Source: an uncultured Lentisphaerota bacterium (GTDB lineage: Bacteria > Verrucomicrobiota > Kiritimatiellia > CAIQIC01). Taken from it: a stretch of DNA of 60,659 bases. Both the position numbers and the translations under genes were made by a program. How positions within the stretch are numbered: the first letter of the stretch is position 1; each line of letters starts with the position of its first letter. The notes below the pieces were generated by a model. That model did no database searches, had not been told where the DNA came from, and saw only the letters and a program-made list of their open reading frames with translations. Shown here piece after piece: positions 1 to 7,733 of this stretch. The stretch lies in contig CAISWQ010000096.1 of assembly GCA_903889245.1 (NCBI GenBank), positions 1-60,659 of the forward strand. The letters are read 5' to 3'.

Positions 1-728
1 CCGCGCCCTTTTTCGTTGGTGACCGGTTCGCCGACGCGCTTGACCGTGAGCGTTTCGCCATCGAACGCGCAGCGCACGCCAGCGACCGCACGCGGCAACT
101 TTTTGTCATGACCGAAGGTGAATGCGAGCAGGATATCGCCATCGGGCAGCACGACGCGCTGGCCGCAGTTGTTCGAGTAGATGTGCGCGCCGCGCGGATC
201 GTCCCAGACCAGCTTGCGGCGCGGCCCCCACTGGCCGTCACGCCAGACCGCGTAGATTGGCCAGCGCGCCGGCTGGTCGGAGGAAAATTTCGGGCCACGA
301 TAGAAAACGTTGTGGCCCATGGCGAGCACGCTCTTGGAGGGCGGATGCCATTCCGGTACGACATCGCAGACGCCCTCCTCCGCGCCGCCCGGCTGCGGCA
401 CACGGCCCAGCGGCGGCACCGGCTGTGGCTCGGTCCACGTCTGGCCGAGATCGGCGGAGGTCATCCAGTGGACCGGCCCGAAATAATCGGACCCCGAGAT
501 CGTCTGGAGCGTCATGAACGCCGTCGCGCCGCCGGCGGCGGGGATCATGCAGGCGCGCGGATGGAACCACGTGGGCCCGCTGCCCTCGCGCCCGCGGCGT
601 ACGGTGACTTTTTCGAGGGAGGCAAGCAGCGGAGCCTCGGCCGCGCGCGACCCACGCGACAGTGCCAGCGCCGCTACGCCCGCGCCAAGGCGTTTGAGGA
701 AGCTTCTTCGAGCCAGTGCCTGTGTCAT
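1..728 (-). CDS. Sialidase-like (BNR/Asp-box) Tat-exported protein, C-terminus outside window
   Basis: Reading leftwards from an ATG at 728, the frame stays open for 242 codons to the window edge, so the C-terminal part is missing. The N-terminus is a twin-arginine signal (ARRSFLKRLG, Arg7-Arg8, then an Ala/Leu-rich stretch ending SRA near residue 29), which implies export of a folded enzyme. An Asp-box-like SADLGQTW lies at residues 91-98, and the order of blocks (HPRACMIP, HWMTSADLG, YSNNCGQRVVLPDGDIL) resembles the exo-alpha-sialidase/BNR six-bladed propeller superfamily. The natural substrate cannot be told: many PVC members of this superfamily act on glycans other than sialic acid. Codon third positions are strongly GC, as in neighbouring genes. 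The tRNA gene lies directly upstream on the same strand. Confidence 0.72.
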   Translation of the reverse strand, partial: MTQALARRSFLKRLGAGVAALALSRGSRAAEAPLLASLEKVTVRRGREGSGPTWFHPRACMIPAAGGATAFMTLQTISGSDYFGPVHWMTSADLGQTWTEPQPVPPLGRVPQPGGAEEGVCDVVPEWHPPSKSVLAMGHNVFYRGPKFSSDQPARWPIYAVWRDGQWGPRRKLVWDDPRGAHIYSNNCGQRVVLPDGDILLAFTFGHDKKLPRAVAGVRCAFDGETLTVKRVGEPVTNEKGR

Positions 729-754
729 TGGACACTCCAACACGACAGACAAAA

Positions 755-831
755 TGGTCGGGGCGATAGGATTTGAACCTACGACAACTGGCTCCCAAAA
801 CCAGTGCTCTACCAGGCTGAGCTACGCCCCG
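755..831 (-). tRNA. tRNA-Pro (anticodon TGG), CCA encoded
   Basis: On the minus strand the sequence folds into a full cloverleaf. The acceptor stem CGGGGCG pairs with CGCCCCG, and the first pair C1-G72 is typical of bacterial tRNA-Pro. The anticodon stem CTGGT/GCCAG holds the loop TTTGGGA, giving anticodon TGG. The T arm is GTAGG-TTCAAAT-CCTAT. The 3' ACCA is encoded in the DNA (755-758). Total length is 77 nt. Confidence 0.97.
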
Positions 832-923
832 GCCCGCGGAGGTGTAACACAAGCGCGCCGGCCGTTTCAATCCCGCAGGGCCGGCCCGGTTGGGAAACCG
901 GACACGCTGGGCGGGTCACAGCG

Positions 924-1157
924 GTGCCCGGCGTCGTACTCGTCTCCACCCGGTGCGACCGCACGCTCGGGCTGGAGCCGGTGCGTTTCTGCGAACAGGG
1001 AAAATTTCTGCTGGAGGAAGGCGCGGAGCTGATCCGCGAAATCGTCGAGCGCGACGCCGGAAAAAATTCCGCCGAGCGCAACGCCATCCACCAGCTCATC
1101 CATCCCGCCCACATGGGCCGCGCCTTCAAGGCGCTATTGCAAAAGAAACAGCCGTAA
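924..1157 (+). CDS. Small conserved-looking protein of unknown function (77 aa)
   Basis: A GTG-started frame beginning VPGVVLVSTRCDRTLGL and ending in HMGRAFKALLQKKQP. Third codon positions are strongly GC while first positions are not, which identifies this strand and frame as coding against an overlapping minus-strand frame. The middle (EEGAELIREIVERDAG) should form a helix. No signal peptide or membrane segment is visible, and I do not recognise the family. No clear Shine-Dalgarno precedes the GTG, so the start could lie slightly upstream. Two copies of the dispersed palindrome separate its stop from the convergent lpdA. Confidence 0.45.
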   Translation: MPGVVLVSTRCDRTLGLEPVRFCEQGKFLLEEGAELIREIVERDAGKNSAERNAIHQLIHPAHMGRAFKALLQKKQP

Positions 1158-1158
1158 G

Positions 1159-1208
1159 TTTTCCAAGCTCTTGAAAAAAACACTGGCGATTTTTTCCAAG
1201 GCTTGAAA
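1159..1208. repeat. Phased palindrome, 2 degenerate copies
   Basis: Two imperfect copies of the TTTCCAAG/CTTGGAAA palindrome (CC dinucleotides at 1163 and 1196, 33 bp apart) fill the gap between two convergent gene ends. Both have drifted in the right half-site (CTTGAAA). Confidence 0.75.
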
Positions 1209-1212
1209 CCCG

Positions 1213-2628
1213 TCATGCTTTTTTGCGCGGGGCGGCGTGGATGCACTCGCCGTGGAGGGCGTGGGCGGCTTCCATCCAGATTTCGCCAAAGGTTGGGTGC
1301 GCGTGGACCGTCCGGCCAAGCTCGGCAGCGGTCAGCTCGGCGCGGATCGCGAGCGTCGCGGGGGCGATCAGGTCGGTGGCGTGCGCGCCGACGGCCTGCG
1401 CGCCGAGCAACTGATCGGAGCCGGCGTCGGCGATCAGCTTGACGAAACCTTCCGGCAGACCGGCGGCGAGCGCGCGGCCGAGCGCGGCGAACGGGAAGCG
1501 GCCGGTCTTGATGGCGCGGCCCTGCTTCTTCGCGTCGGCCTCGGTCAGCCCGACGATCGCGACCTCCGGCATCGTGAAGATGACGCCGGGAATCAGCGTC
1601 TCGTTCTTGTGCGGCTTTTTCCCGCAGGCCGACTCCGCGGCGATCATCGCCTGCGAGGTCGCGGCGTGCGCGAGCTGCATGCCGCCGTTGACGTCGCCGA
1701 TGGCGTAGATGCTGGCGACGGCGGTGCGGTTGAATTCATCGACCGGGATGAAGCCGCGCTCGTTGGTTTTGAGCCCGGCGCGTTCGAGTTCGAGTCCATC
1801 GGTCACCGGCTTGCGGCCGACGGCGACGAGCAGGAGTTCGGCGGATAGCTTTTCGCCGCCGACTTCGGCGCTGATGCCGCCGGCCTCGGCGGAAATATTT
1901 TCCAGCGGCTTGCCGGTGAGGATGCGCATGCCGAGCTTCTGTTCCATGTGCTTCTTCACCTCGCGCCGCACATCGTTGTCGAGCAGCATCAGCACGTCCT
2001 CGAGCAACTCGACGACCGTCACCTTGACGCCGAGCGCGGCGGCGAGGCAGGCGAGCTCGCAGCCGATGTAGCCGCCGCCCATGACGATCATGCTGGCGGG
2101 CAGTTGCTGGAGGTCGAGGAAGCTGCGGCTCTCCACGACGCGCGCGTGCTTCGGCAGGAAGCCGGGCATGACCGAGGTCGAGCCGGTGGCGATGATGAAT
2201 TTCCCAGCCTTGATCCGCGTGTTCGATGTTGGTTGTTCGGTGTTCGATGTTCGATGTTCGATCACAATCTGGTCGTGCGCCTCGAACGCGGCCTGGCCCT
2301 GAAAGACCTTCACGCCGTTGCCGGCGAGCAGCGCGCCCACGCCTTTGCGTAGCTGCGTCACGACGCCCTGCTTGTGCGCCATCATCGCGCCGAAGTCGGC
2401 GCTGATGTTCGTGGCTTTCACGCCGAGCTTGGCGGCGTCGCGCAGGTGCGCGAACGCATCGGCGCAGGCGATCAGCGCCTTGGTCGGGATGCAGCCGACG
2501 TTCAGGCACGTCCCGCCGAGGTTCTCGCGCTCGACGAGGGCGACTTTCGCGCCGAGCTGCGCGGCGCGGATGGCGGCGGGGTAACCGCCGGGGCCGGCGC
2601 CGATGACGACGACATCAAAATTTTCCAT
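1213..2628 (-). CDS. lpdA: Dihydrolipoyl dehydrogenase (E3)
   Basis: FAD-dependent E3 that re-oxidises dihydrolipoamide on the E2 core with NAD+. The dinucleotide-binding motif GAGPGG is at residues 10-15, the redox disulfide GGTCLNVGC uses Cys41 and Cys46, and the catalytic His444-Glu449 pair sits in HAHPTFGE near the C-terminus. At 471 aa it is close to the usual length. An insertion at about residues 124-139 (EHRTSNTEQPTSNT) is encoded by a low-complexity minisatellite that also occurs in intergenic DNA, so a repeat has been accepted in frame in the FAD domain before the IIATGS strand. It is the third gene of the PDH operon, starting 12 bp after the E2 gene. Confidence 0.97.
   Translation of the reverse strand: MENFDVVVIGAGPGGYPAAIRAAQLGAKVALVERENLGGTCLNVGCIPTKALIACADAFAHLRDAAKLGVKATNISADFGAMMAHKQGVVTQLRKGVGALLAGNGVKVFQGQAAFEAHDQIVIEHRTSNTEQPTSNTRIKAGKFIIATGSTSVMPGFLPKHARVVESRSFLDLQQLPASMIVMGGGYIGCELACLAAALGVKVTVVELLEDVLMLLDNDVRREVKKHMEQKLGMRILTGKPLENISAEAGGISAEVGGEKLSAELLLVAVGRKPVTDGLELERAGLKTNERGFIPVDEFNRTAVASIYAIGDVNGGMQLAHAATSQAMIAAESACGKKPHKNETLIPGVIFTMPEVAIVGLTEADAKKQGRAIKTGRFPFAALGRALAAGLPEGFVKLIADAGSDQLLGAQAVGAHATDLIAPATLAIRAELTAAELGRTVHAHPTFGEIWMEAAHALHGECIHAAPRKKA
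2218..2265. repeat. Low-complexity TTCGATG minisatellite inside lpdA
   Basis: Degenerate iterations of a GTTCGATGTTCGAT-type unit. The same unit on the opposite strand appears at about 11291-11325 between rhaB and the PHP gene. Here it is read in frame and adds about 15 residues to E3. Confidence 0.8.
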
Positions 2629-2640
2629 GGCCGTTTCCTC

Positions 2641-3996
2641 TCAAACCAGTTTCTTCCAGAGCGTCACGTCCTCCAGCTTCGCCTTGAGCGCGTTGACGAA
2701 CTGCGCGGCCAACGCGCCATCAATGACCTGGTGATCGCTGGAGAGGGTGATCTTCATCATCTGCCGGACGACGATCTGGTCGTTCTTCACCACCGCCTGC
2801 TTGGTGGTGCTGGAGACCGCGAGGATCGCGGCCTCGCCGGGGTTGATGATCGCGGTGAAGTTCTCGACATTCAACATGCCCATGTTCGAGATGGTGAACG
2901 TGCTGCCGCTCATCTCGTCGGGCAGCAGCTTGCCGTTACGCGCCTTCTCGAACAGCGCCGCCGAGGTGTCGTGCAGTTCCTGCAACGTCAAGTCATCGGC
3001 GTCGCGGACCACCGGCACGACGAGCCCGCTTTCCAGCGAGACGGCGAGGCCGAGGTTGACCTTGCTATGCCACCAGATGCTCTTGCCATCGGTCGAGCTG
3101 TTGACCGCCGGGAATTCCTTCAGGCAGAGCGTCACCGCCATCGCGATGAAGTCGGTGACGGAGTATGGCAGATTTTTCGCCTTCAACGTCGCGCGGTAGG
3201 CGACAAGGTCGGTCATGTCCACCGAGACCGTGACGAAGAAGTGCGGCGTGCTGCTGAAGCTTTGCGTGAGCCGCTGCGCGATCACCTGCCGCATCTTGCT
3301 CATCGCCTTCGGCTTTTCAGCGACGGCACGCTTGATGTCATCGACCGTGATCTTACCGGCCTCGCCGGTGCCACGGATCGTGAGGAGATCAAGTTTCTCC
3401 GCCGCCGCCATTTCCTTGGCAGTCGGCGTGATCTTGAGCTGCGCGTAGCCCTTGGACTCGAGGTAGGCGAGCACATCCTTCTCGACGATGCGGCCGCCCG
3501 GGCCGGTACCGCGGATCGGCGCGGGGTTGATCACACTGCGCTCCGCCAGCGCCTTCGCGCGCGGGCTGATGCGCAGACGGCGGGAAGACTGGAGTGCTGG
3601 AGTACTGGAGTGTTGGAGTACTGGAGCAGAAACCGGCGCAGCCTGCGACGCGCTGACCGCTGGCTTCTGACTTCTGACCTCTGTCTTCTGACCGCTGACC
3701 GCTGGGGCGGCCGCGGGCTTGGGCGTGGCCGCAGGCGGCGTGGCGGGAATCGCCTCGCCCGGCTGGCCCACCCACGCGACGACGGCCTGCACCGGTACGG
3801 TGCCGCCTTCCGGCGTGAGAATTTTCAGCAGCGTCCCCTCGAAGAAACTCTCGACCTCCATGTTGGCTTTGTCGGTCTCGATCTCGAAGAGGATGTCGCC
3901 CTTGGCGACGGCGTCGCCTTCCTTTTTGAGCCACTTCACGATGGTGCATTCCTCGGTGAACTGGCCCGGTTTCGGCATGGCTATCGGTGATGGCAT
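2641..3996 (-). CDS. pdhC: Dihydrolipoamide acetyltransferase (E2 of pyruvate dehydrogenase)
   Basis: E2 core of the PDH complex, carrying acetyl groups on lipoyl-lysine to CoA. Residues 1-80 are a lipoyl domain with Lys43 in ETDKANME. A first peripheral-subunit-binding-like segment lies at about 142-180 (RISPRAKAL...GTGPGGRI) and a second at about 189-226 (KITPTAKEM...GTGEAGKI). The C-terminal catalytic domain ends with His422-x3-Asp426-Gly (DHQVIDG). The linker between lipoyl and binding domains (about 98-140) is built partly from minisatellite DNA (GQKTEVRSQK; VLQHSSTPALQSSRR), a tolerant place for insertions because E2 linkers need only be flexible. The 451-aa protein lies between fused E1 (120-bp gap) and E3 (12-bp gap). 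Confidence 0.96.
   Translation of the reverse strand: MPSPIAMPKPGQFTEECTIVKWLKKEGDAVAKGDILFEIETDKANMEVESFFEGTLLKILTPEGGTVPVQAVVAWVGQPGEAIPATPPAATPKPAAAPAVSGQKTEVRSQKPAVSASQAAPVSAPVLQHSSTPALQSSRRLRISPRAKALAERSVINPAPIRGTGPGGRIVEKDVLAYLESKGYAQLKITPTAKEMAAAEKLDLLTIRGTGEAGKITVDDIKRAVAEKPKAMSKMRQVIAQRLTQSFSSTPHFFVTVSVDMTDLVAYRATLKAKNLPYSVTDFIAMAVTLCLKEFPAVNSSTDGKSIWWHSKVNLGLAVSLESGLVVPVVRDADDLTLQELHDTSAALFEKARNGKLLPDEMSGSTFTISNMGMLNVENFTAIINPGEAAILAVSSTTKQAVVKNDQIVVRQMMKITLSSDHQVIDGALAAQFVNALKAKLEDVTLWKKLV
3589..3704. repeat. Two minisatellites inside the E2 linker
   Basis: One block (3589-3628) iterates a CTGGAGTACTGGAGTG-like unit. A second (3652-3704) iterates TGACCTCTGACTTC-like units. Both are in frame and encode the flexible linker. 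Related TGACCACTGAC units occur between genes at 7600, 11375 and 27315. Confidence 0.8.
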
Positions 3997-4016
3997 GGGA
4001 AAAATCCTTTCAGAAC

Positions 4017-4115
4017 ATGGTTAATGGTGGATGGCTGATGGTGGATGCTCTGAACAACGCTGGATGTTTTCTTTGCATTTTCCATCAACCATTTTCCATT
4101 AACCATCAACCATTT
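4017..4115. repeat. Low-complexity spacer between E1 and E2 genes
   Basis: Contains GGTTAATGGTGGATGGCTGATGGTGGATG-like iterations followed by an inverted set (CCATCAACCATT, CCATTAACCATC), so the two halves could pair as a long imperfect hairpin within the PDH transcript. It lies between the E1 stop (4117) and the E2 start (3996). Confidence 0.75.
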
Positions 4116-4116
4116 C

Positions 4117-6408
4117 TTATAGAATCTGTTTCGCGGCAGCGACAATGTCGTTGGCGTTCGGCAGGAACGCGGCCTCGAGGATGTGCGACTGCGGCGCGAT
4201 GCCGTTGCGCGCGCCGACGCGCAGCACGGGGGCGTCGAGCTCGTCGAACGCCTGCTCCATGATCGTCGAGGCGATTTCGCCGGTGAAGCTGCCGATGTGC
4301 ACAGCCTGGCTCACGACGACGCACTTGCCGGTCTTGGCGACCGAGCGCAGGATCGTGTCCATATCCAGCGGCACGAGCGAGCGGATGTCCACCACCTCGG
4401 CGCTGATGCCCTCGGCGGCGAGCTTCTCGGCGGCCTTGAGCGCGTCGAGGATCGCCGGGCCCCAGCCGACGAGCGTGATGTCCTTACCCTCGCGCTTCAC
4501 ATCGGCGACGCCAATCGGGACGATGTAGTCAGTCTCCGGCACGACGCCCTTCTCGCTGTAGAGCAGTTGTGACTCGACGAACATGATCGGGTTGTCGTCG
4601 CGGATCGCGGCCTTGATCATGCCCTTCGCGTCATAGGCGGTGGCAGGATAGACCACGTACATGCCCGGGATGTGCGCGAACATGCTCTCGAGCGTCTGCG
4701 AGTGCTGGCCGCCGTAGCCCTTGCCGCCGCCGACCGAGGCGCGGACGACGAGCGGCACCTTGGTCTGCGCGCCGCTCATATAGTGCCACTTCGCCGCCTG
4801 GTTGCTGATCTGGTCCGACGCCATCAGCGCGAAGTCCATGTACATCAGCTCCGCGACGGGCCGCAGGCCGGCCATCGCCGCGCCGACCGCCGTACCGCAG
4901 ATGCACGCTTCGGAAATCGGCGTGTTGAACACGCGCTCGCGGCCGAAGGTCTCCAGCATGCCCTTGGTCAGCTTGAACGCGTTGCCATACTCGGCCACGT
5001 CCTCGCCGTAGATGATCACGCGGTTGTCGCGCAGCATCTCCTCCACGAGGCCTTCCTTGATCGCGTCGCGGTAGTTGATCTTGCCGTCCTTGTCGCGCTT
5101 GACCTTCGCGGCGTCGGCCTTGATGACCTTGACCTTCTGGAACTCGGCCGGGACCACGTCCACCTTCGTGTCGGTGTACATGTATTTGACCACGTCCTCG
5201 GCGACGGGGTCGGCCGCGTTCGCCGCGCGCACCGCGGCGCGCGCGTTGCGGTCGCGCACGAGCTTCTCGCGCGCCGCGATGTCCTCGGCAGTCGCCGCCT
5301 TGGAGTCGATGAGCTGCTTCTTGAAGGTCTCGATCGCGTCCACCGCGCGCCACGCGGCTTCCTCATCCTTCGTGCGGTATTCCATGCGCGGATCGCCGAG
5401 CGAGTGGCCGTAGTAGCGGTAGGTGTTGACCTCGAGCAGCACGGGGCCTTCGCCCTGGCGACATTTCTCGGCCGCGCGGCCGACGGCCTCGCGCACCGCG
5501 AGCACATCCATGCCGTTGACGATCTCGGCGTGCATGTTGGCATCGGAGAAACCCGCGGCGCGGCGCGCGAGGTTCTTCACACCCATCACCTCGTCTTCGG
5601 CGCGGCCGGTCATGCCGTACTGGTTGTTCTGCACGAGGAAGATGATCGGCAGCCCGAACTTGTGGTCCTTGGCCAGATGGTTGGTCCACTGCACCTGCGC
5701 CGCCCAGTTGAGCGCCTCGAGCACGACGCCGTTCGCGTAGGCGCCGTCGCCTGCGAAGCAGCAGACGACCGCATCGCTGCGCTGGTAGCGCAGCGCCATT
5801 GCCGCGCCCGTCGCGATCGGCACGCCGCCGCCGACGATCGCGTTCGCGCCCAGGTGGCCGATGCGGAAGTCCGCGATGTGCATGCCGCCGCCGCGGCCCT
5901 TGCAGTAGCCATCTTCCTTGCCGAACAGCTCGGCGATCGTGCGATAGACGTGATCCTCCAAAACCTCTTCGAGCAGTTCCGCACCCTGCTTGGTGGAACC
6001 GGGCACGCGCGAGCGCAGCATCGCCTCATCCATCTGGCGGATGGCGACGGAGCCCTTGGCCATGCTATCGCCGTGGCCGCGATGCGTGCTCGTGATGCGG
6101 TCGAGCAGGTGCAGCGCGCTGCACGCGCCAACCGCGGTGCCTTCCTGGCCGATGGAGACGTGCGTCGGGCCGCGGTAGTTGAAGGTCGGGATCGGCTCGT
6201 AGGCGCCGGAGCGCAGGCGGACGATCATATCCTCCACCTCGCGCACCATCAGCATGTCCTCGAGGAGATCCAGCGCCTGCACCTTCGTCAGGCGCTTGGC
6301 CTTCAGCTCGCCGGCGAGGTCGCCCTTGAACTGGTAGGCGGGAATCTTCCCGCAATCCAGCGTGTACGGCTGGAAGTCCGGCCGTTTGTTGCTCAAGTAA
6401 TTCGGCAT
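4117..6408 (-). CDS. pdhAB: Pyruvate dehydrogenase E1, alpha and beta subunits fused in one chain
   Basis: Thiamine-diphosphate-dependent E1 that decarboxylates pyruvate and acetylates E2. About residues 1-375 are the alpha chain, with the TPP motif GDGAYANG ... NNQYGMTG and STHRGHGD. A charged linker (about 375-430) leads to the beta chain (GEDVAEYG, FNTPISE, GGGKGYGGQHSQ). Alpha and beta are usually separate polypeptides; here they form a single chain of about 763 aa. Start choice: the ATG at 6408 follows AAAGGA with good spacing; an ATG at 6441 also has GGGAG, and the longer frame to 6477 begins in repeat DNA. First gene of E1-E2-E3, directly downstream of a DeoR-type regulator. The branched-chain 2-oxoacid complex is an alternative, but the motifs and E2 favour pyruvate. 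Confidence 0.93.
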   Translation of the reverse strand: MPNYLSNKRPDFQPYTLDCGKIPAYQFKGDLAGELKAKRLTKVQALDLLEDMLMVREVEDMIVRLRSGAYEPIPTFNYRGPTHVSIGQEGTAVGACSALHLLDRITSTHRGHGDSMAKGSVAIRQMDEAMLRSRVPGSTKQGAELLEEVLEDHVYRTIAELFGKEDGYCKGRGGGMHIADFRIGHLGANAIVGGGVPIATGAAMALRYQRSDAVVCCFAGDGAYANGVVLEALNWAAQVQWTNHLAKDHKFGLPIIFLVQNNQYGMTGRAEDEVMGVKNLARRAAGFSDANMHAEIVNGMDVLAVREAVGRAAEKCRQGEGPVLLEVNTYRYYGHSLGDPRMEYRTKDEEAAWRAVDAIETFKKQLIDSKAATAEDIAAREKLVRDRNARAAVRAANAADPVAEDVVKYMYTDTKVDVVPAEFQKVKVIKADAAKVKRDKDGKINYRDAIKEGLVEEMLRDNRVIIYGEDVAEYGNAFKLTKGMLETFGRERVFNTPISEACICGTAVGAAMAGLRPVAELMYMDFALMASDQISNQAAKWHYMSGAQTKVPLVVRASVGGGKGYGGQHSQTLESMFAHIPGMYVVYPATAYDAKGMIKAAIRDDNPIMFVESQLLYSEKGVVPETDYIVPIGVADVKREGKDITLVGWGPAILDALKAAEKLAAEGISAEVVDIRSLVPLDMDTILRSVAKTGKCVVVSQAVHIGSFTGEIASTIMEQAFDELDAPVLRVGARNGIAPQSHILEAAFLPNANDIVAAAKQIL

Positions 6409-6464
6409 GTCCATTTCCTTTCCTGTGTTTTCAGTTCCCATATGAAATCTCCCGGATTTCTTAT

Positions 6465-6516
6465 CCACAGATTGCACCGATTTGATTTCCGGCCATCTGC
6501 GTCATCTGTGGATGCT
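6465..6516. repeat. Minisatellite of ATCTGTGGAT type between deoR-type gene and E1
   Basis: Contains CATCTGCGTCATCTGTGGAT-like iterations with the inverted ATCCACAGAT at its left edge. It fills the short gap between the regulator stop and E1. An E1 start placed at 6477 would lie inside it, a reason to prefer the later starts. Confidence 0.65.
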
Positions 6517-7296
6517 TCATGTCTTCAAAACTTTCACTCCGCTTTGGGCGAGCGTCTTCGCCATCCCGGCGTCCAGTTTCCTGTCGGTGATCAGCATATG
6601 CACCTGCTCCAGCCGGCCGGCGCGCGCGAACAGAATCTTCCCGGCCTTGGAGCTATCGGCCAGCAGCACGACCTCGCGCGCGCGGCGCATCACGAGTTCC
6701 TTCGTGAACGCCTCGCCCGCGTCGGTCGTCGTCAGGCCCCCGGCCGCAAAACCCATCGTGCCCATGAACGCGCGGTCCACGTGCAGCTCTTCCAGGATCG
6801 AATGCGTCAGCGGCCCAACCACGGTCTGGCTCAACCGGCGCAGCTCGCCGCCGACCAGGATCAGCCGCGGCCCCGCGCCGCCGAGCTCGCTCGCGGCGCG
6901 CAGCGAGTTGGTCACCACCGTCAGGTTCGTCCGCTCGCGCAGCAGCCGAGCCAGCGCCAGCACCGTGCTGCCGCCATCGAGGTAGATCGTCTCGCCCGGC
7001 TTGATCCGCTCCAGTGCGGCCTCGGCGATCCGCTGCTTCTCGCGGGCGGCCAGCGCGGTCTTGTCATCGAACAGCGGTTCCTCCAGCCGGCTCTCGACGC
7101 TGACCGCGCCGCCGTGGACCCGCCGCAGGTCGCCGGACTTCTCCAGCTCCTCGAGGTCGCGCCGCGCCGTCGCCGTCGAGACGCCCAGTTCGCGGCACAG
7201 CTCCTGCAGCCGGACGACCCGGCGCGCGCGCACCAGCTCGCGGATGCGGCCCAGCCGCTCCGCCGCCAGCGCTTTTTCTGGAAGTGACCCGGTCAT
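6517..7296 (-). CDS. DeoR/GlpR-family transcriptional regulator
   Basis: An N-terminal helix-turn-helix (RLGRIRELVRA...VSTATARRDLEELEKSG, about residues 10-60) is followed by the DeoR sensor domain with IYLDGGSTVLALARLL, VVTNSLRAA and VGPLTHSILEELHVDRAFMG, which usually binds a phosphorylated sugar. I start it at the ATG at 7296 (259 aa) because a strong promoter overlaps any upstream TTG start and would leave about 7 nt of leader. It lies on the same strand as the PDH operon, about 109-bp from it, so it may regulate or be co-transcribed with it. Its effector is unknown. Confidence 0.92.
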   Translation of the reverse strand: MTGSLPEKALAAERLGRIRELVRARRVVRLQELCRELGVSTATARRDLEELEKSGDLRRVHGGAVSVESRLEEPLFDDKTALAAREKQRIAEAALERIKPGETIYLDGGSTVLALARLLRERTNLTVVTNSLRAASELGGAGPRLILVGGELRRLSQTVVGPLTHSILEELHVDRAFMGTMGFAAGGLTTTDAGEAFTKELVMRRAREVVLLADSSKAGKILFARAGRLEQVHMLITDRKLDAGMAKTLAQSGVKVLKT

Positions 7297-7309
7297 GAAA
7301 CGCGGCGGC

Positions 7310-7338
7310 ACAATATGAGCGATTCTGATTGGAGTCAA
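7310..7338 (-). promoter_or_regulatory. Promoter of the DeoR-type gene, near-leaderless
   Basis: On the minus strand TTGACT (7338-7333), a 17-bp spacer and TATTGT (7315-7310). The start codon lies 13 nt beyond the -10 element, so the mRNA should start within about 7 nt of ATG. Just upstream (7339-7365) two direct GAAAGA-type repeats about 10 bp apart (AGAATC, AGATTA contexts) resemble the spaced TTTC motifs bound by AgaR/GlpR-type DeoR proteins and could be an autoregulatory operator. Confidence 0.7.
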
Positions 7339-7365
7339 TCATAATCTTTCAGATTCTTTCATATG

Positions 7366-7480
7366 GGTTTTTCGCTTCAGCCTGCTGCTGACAGCGTCCG
7401 TGCTGTCTCTGTTGTCCTGGGTGTTTTTGCCCTGCCAACGACGCAAAGGACCGTAAGGACAACAACGTCCGACCGCGCCG
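7366..7480. other. Non-coding stretch with imperfect inverted repeat
   Basis: No gene is seen. A GTTGTCCT element at 7411-7418 is mirrored by AGGACAAC at 7456-7463, enclosing GGTGTTTTTGCCCTG. This looks like another degenerate dispersed repeat rather than a functional RNA. The whole 437-bp divergent gap (7297-7733) is made of the regulator promoter, this stretch, three phased palindromes and a TGACCACTGAC minisatellite. Confidence 0.4.
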
Positions 7481-7563
7481 GTTTCCAGGGCCTGGAAGTT
7501 TTCATGCGGATTTTTTCCAGGGCCTGGAAAAACAGGCGCGGTTTTTTCCAAGGCTTGGAAAAC
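7481..7563. repeat. Phased palindrome array, 3 copies
   Basis: Three copies with CC dinucleotides at 7485, 7517 and 7548 (32 and 31 bp apart). The first two carry CCAGGGCCTGG cores and the third CCAAGGCTTGG, so symmetry is kept while sequence drifts. It lies in a divergent gap. Confidence 0.9.
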
Positions 7564-7634
7564 GTCCGTGGTCCGTGGTGGGTGGTCGGTTGTCTTTCCG
7601 CGACAACCAACAACTGACGACTGACCACTGACGG
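7564..7634. repeat. GTCCGTGGT / TGACCACTGAC minisatellite
   Basis: Iterates TCCGTGGTCCGTGGTGGGTGG then CAACAACTGACGACTGACC. Units of the second half recur at 11375-11400 and 27307-27340. Confidence 0.75.
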
Positions 7635-7733
7635 CATGCTGGGCTGGCGTAGTTGAGGTCTTGGCAAAGTTTTTTCGGGTTTTGGCGCTTTCTGTTTGCC
7701 AGCGGCGGGCGGGGGCAATTAGTGTGCGTCACG

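Noticed and set aside
867-1112. Minus-strand 81-codon frame (MGGMDELVDG...)
   Set aside because: GC bias by codon position favours the plus-strand frame 924-1157.
2374-3990. 538-codon open frame on the plus strand
   Set aside because: It is antisense to pdhC and its product is rich in Arg, His, Asp and Leu; the minus strand has clear E2 motifs.
4672-7287. 871-codon open frame on the plus strand
   Set aside because: Antisense to fused E1 and the regulator; an artefact of high GC third positions.
7411-7463. Riboswitch or attenuator upstream of the GH144 gene
   Set aside because: The inverted repeat is imperfect, lies 270 bp from the start and matches no known aptamer core; it looks like another dispersed repeat.
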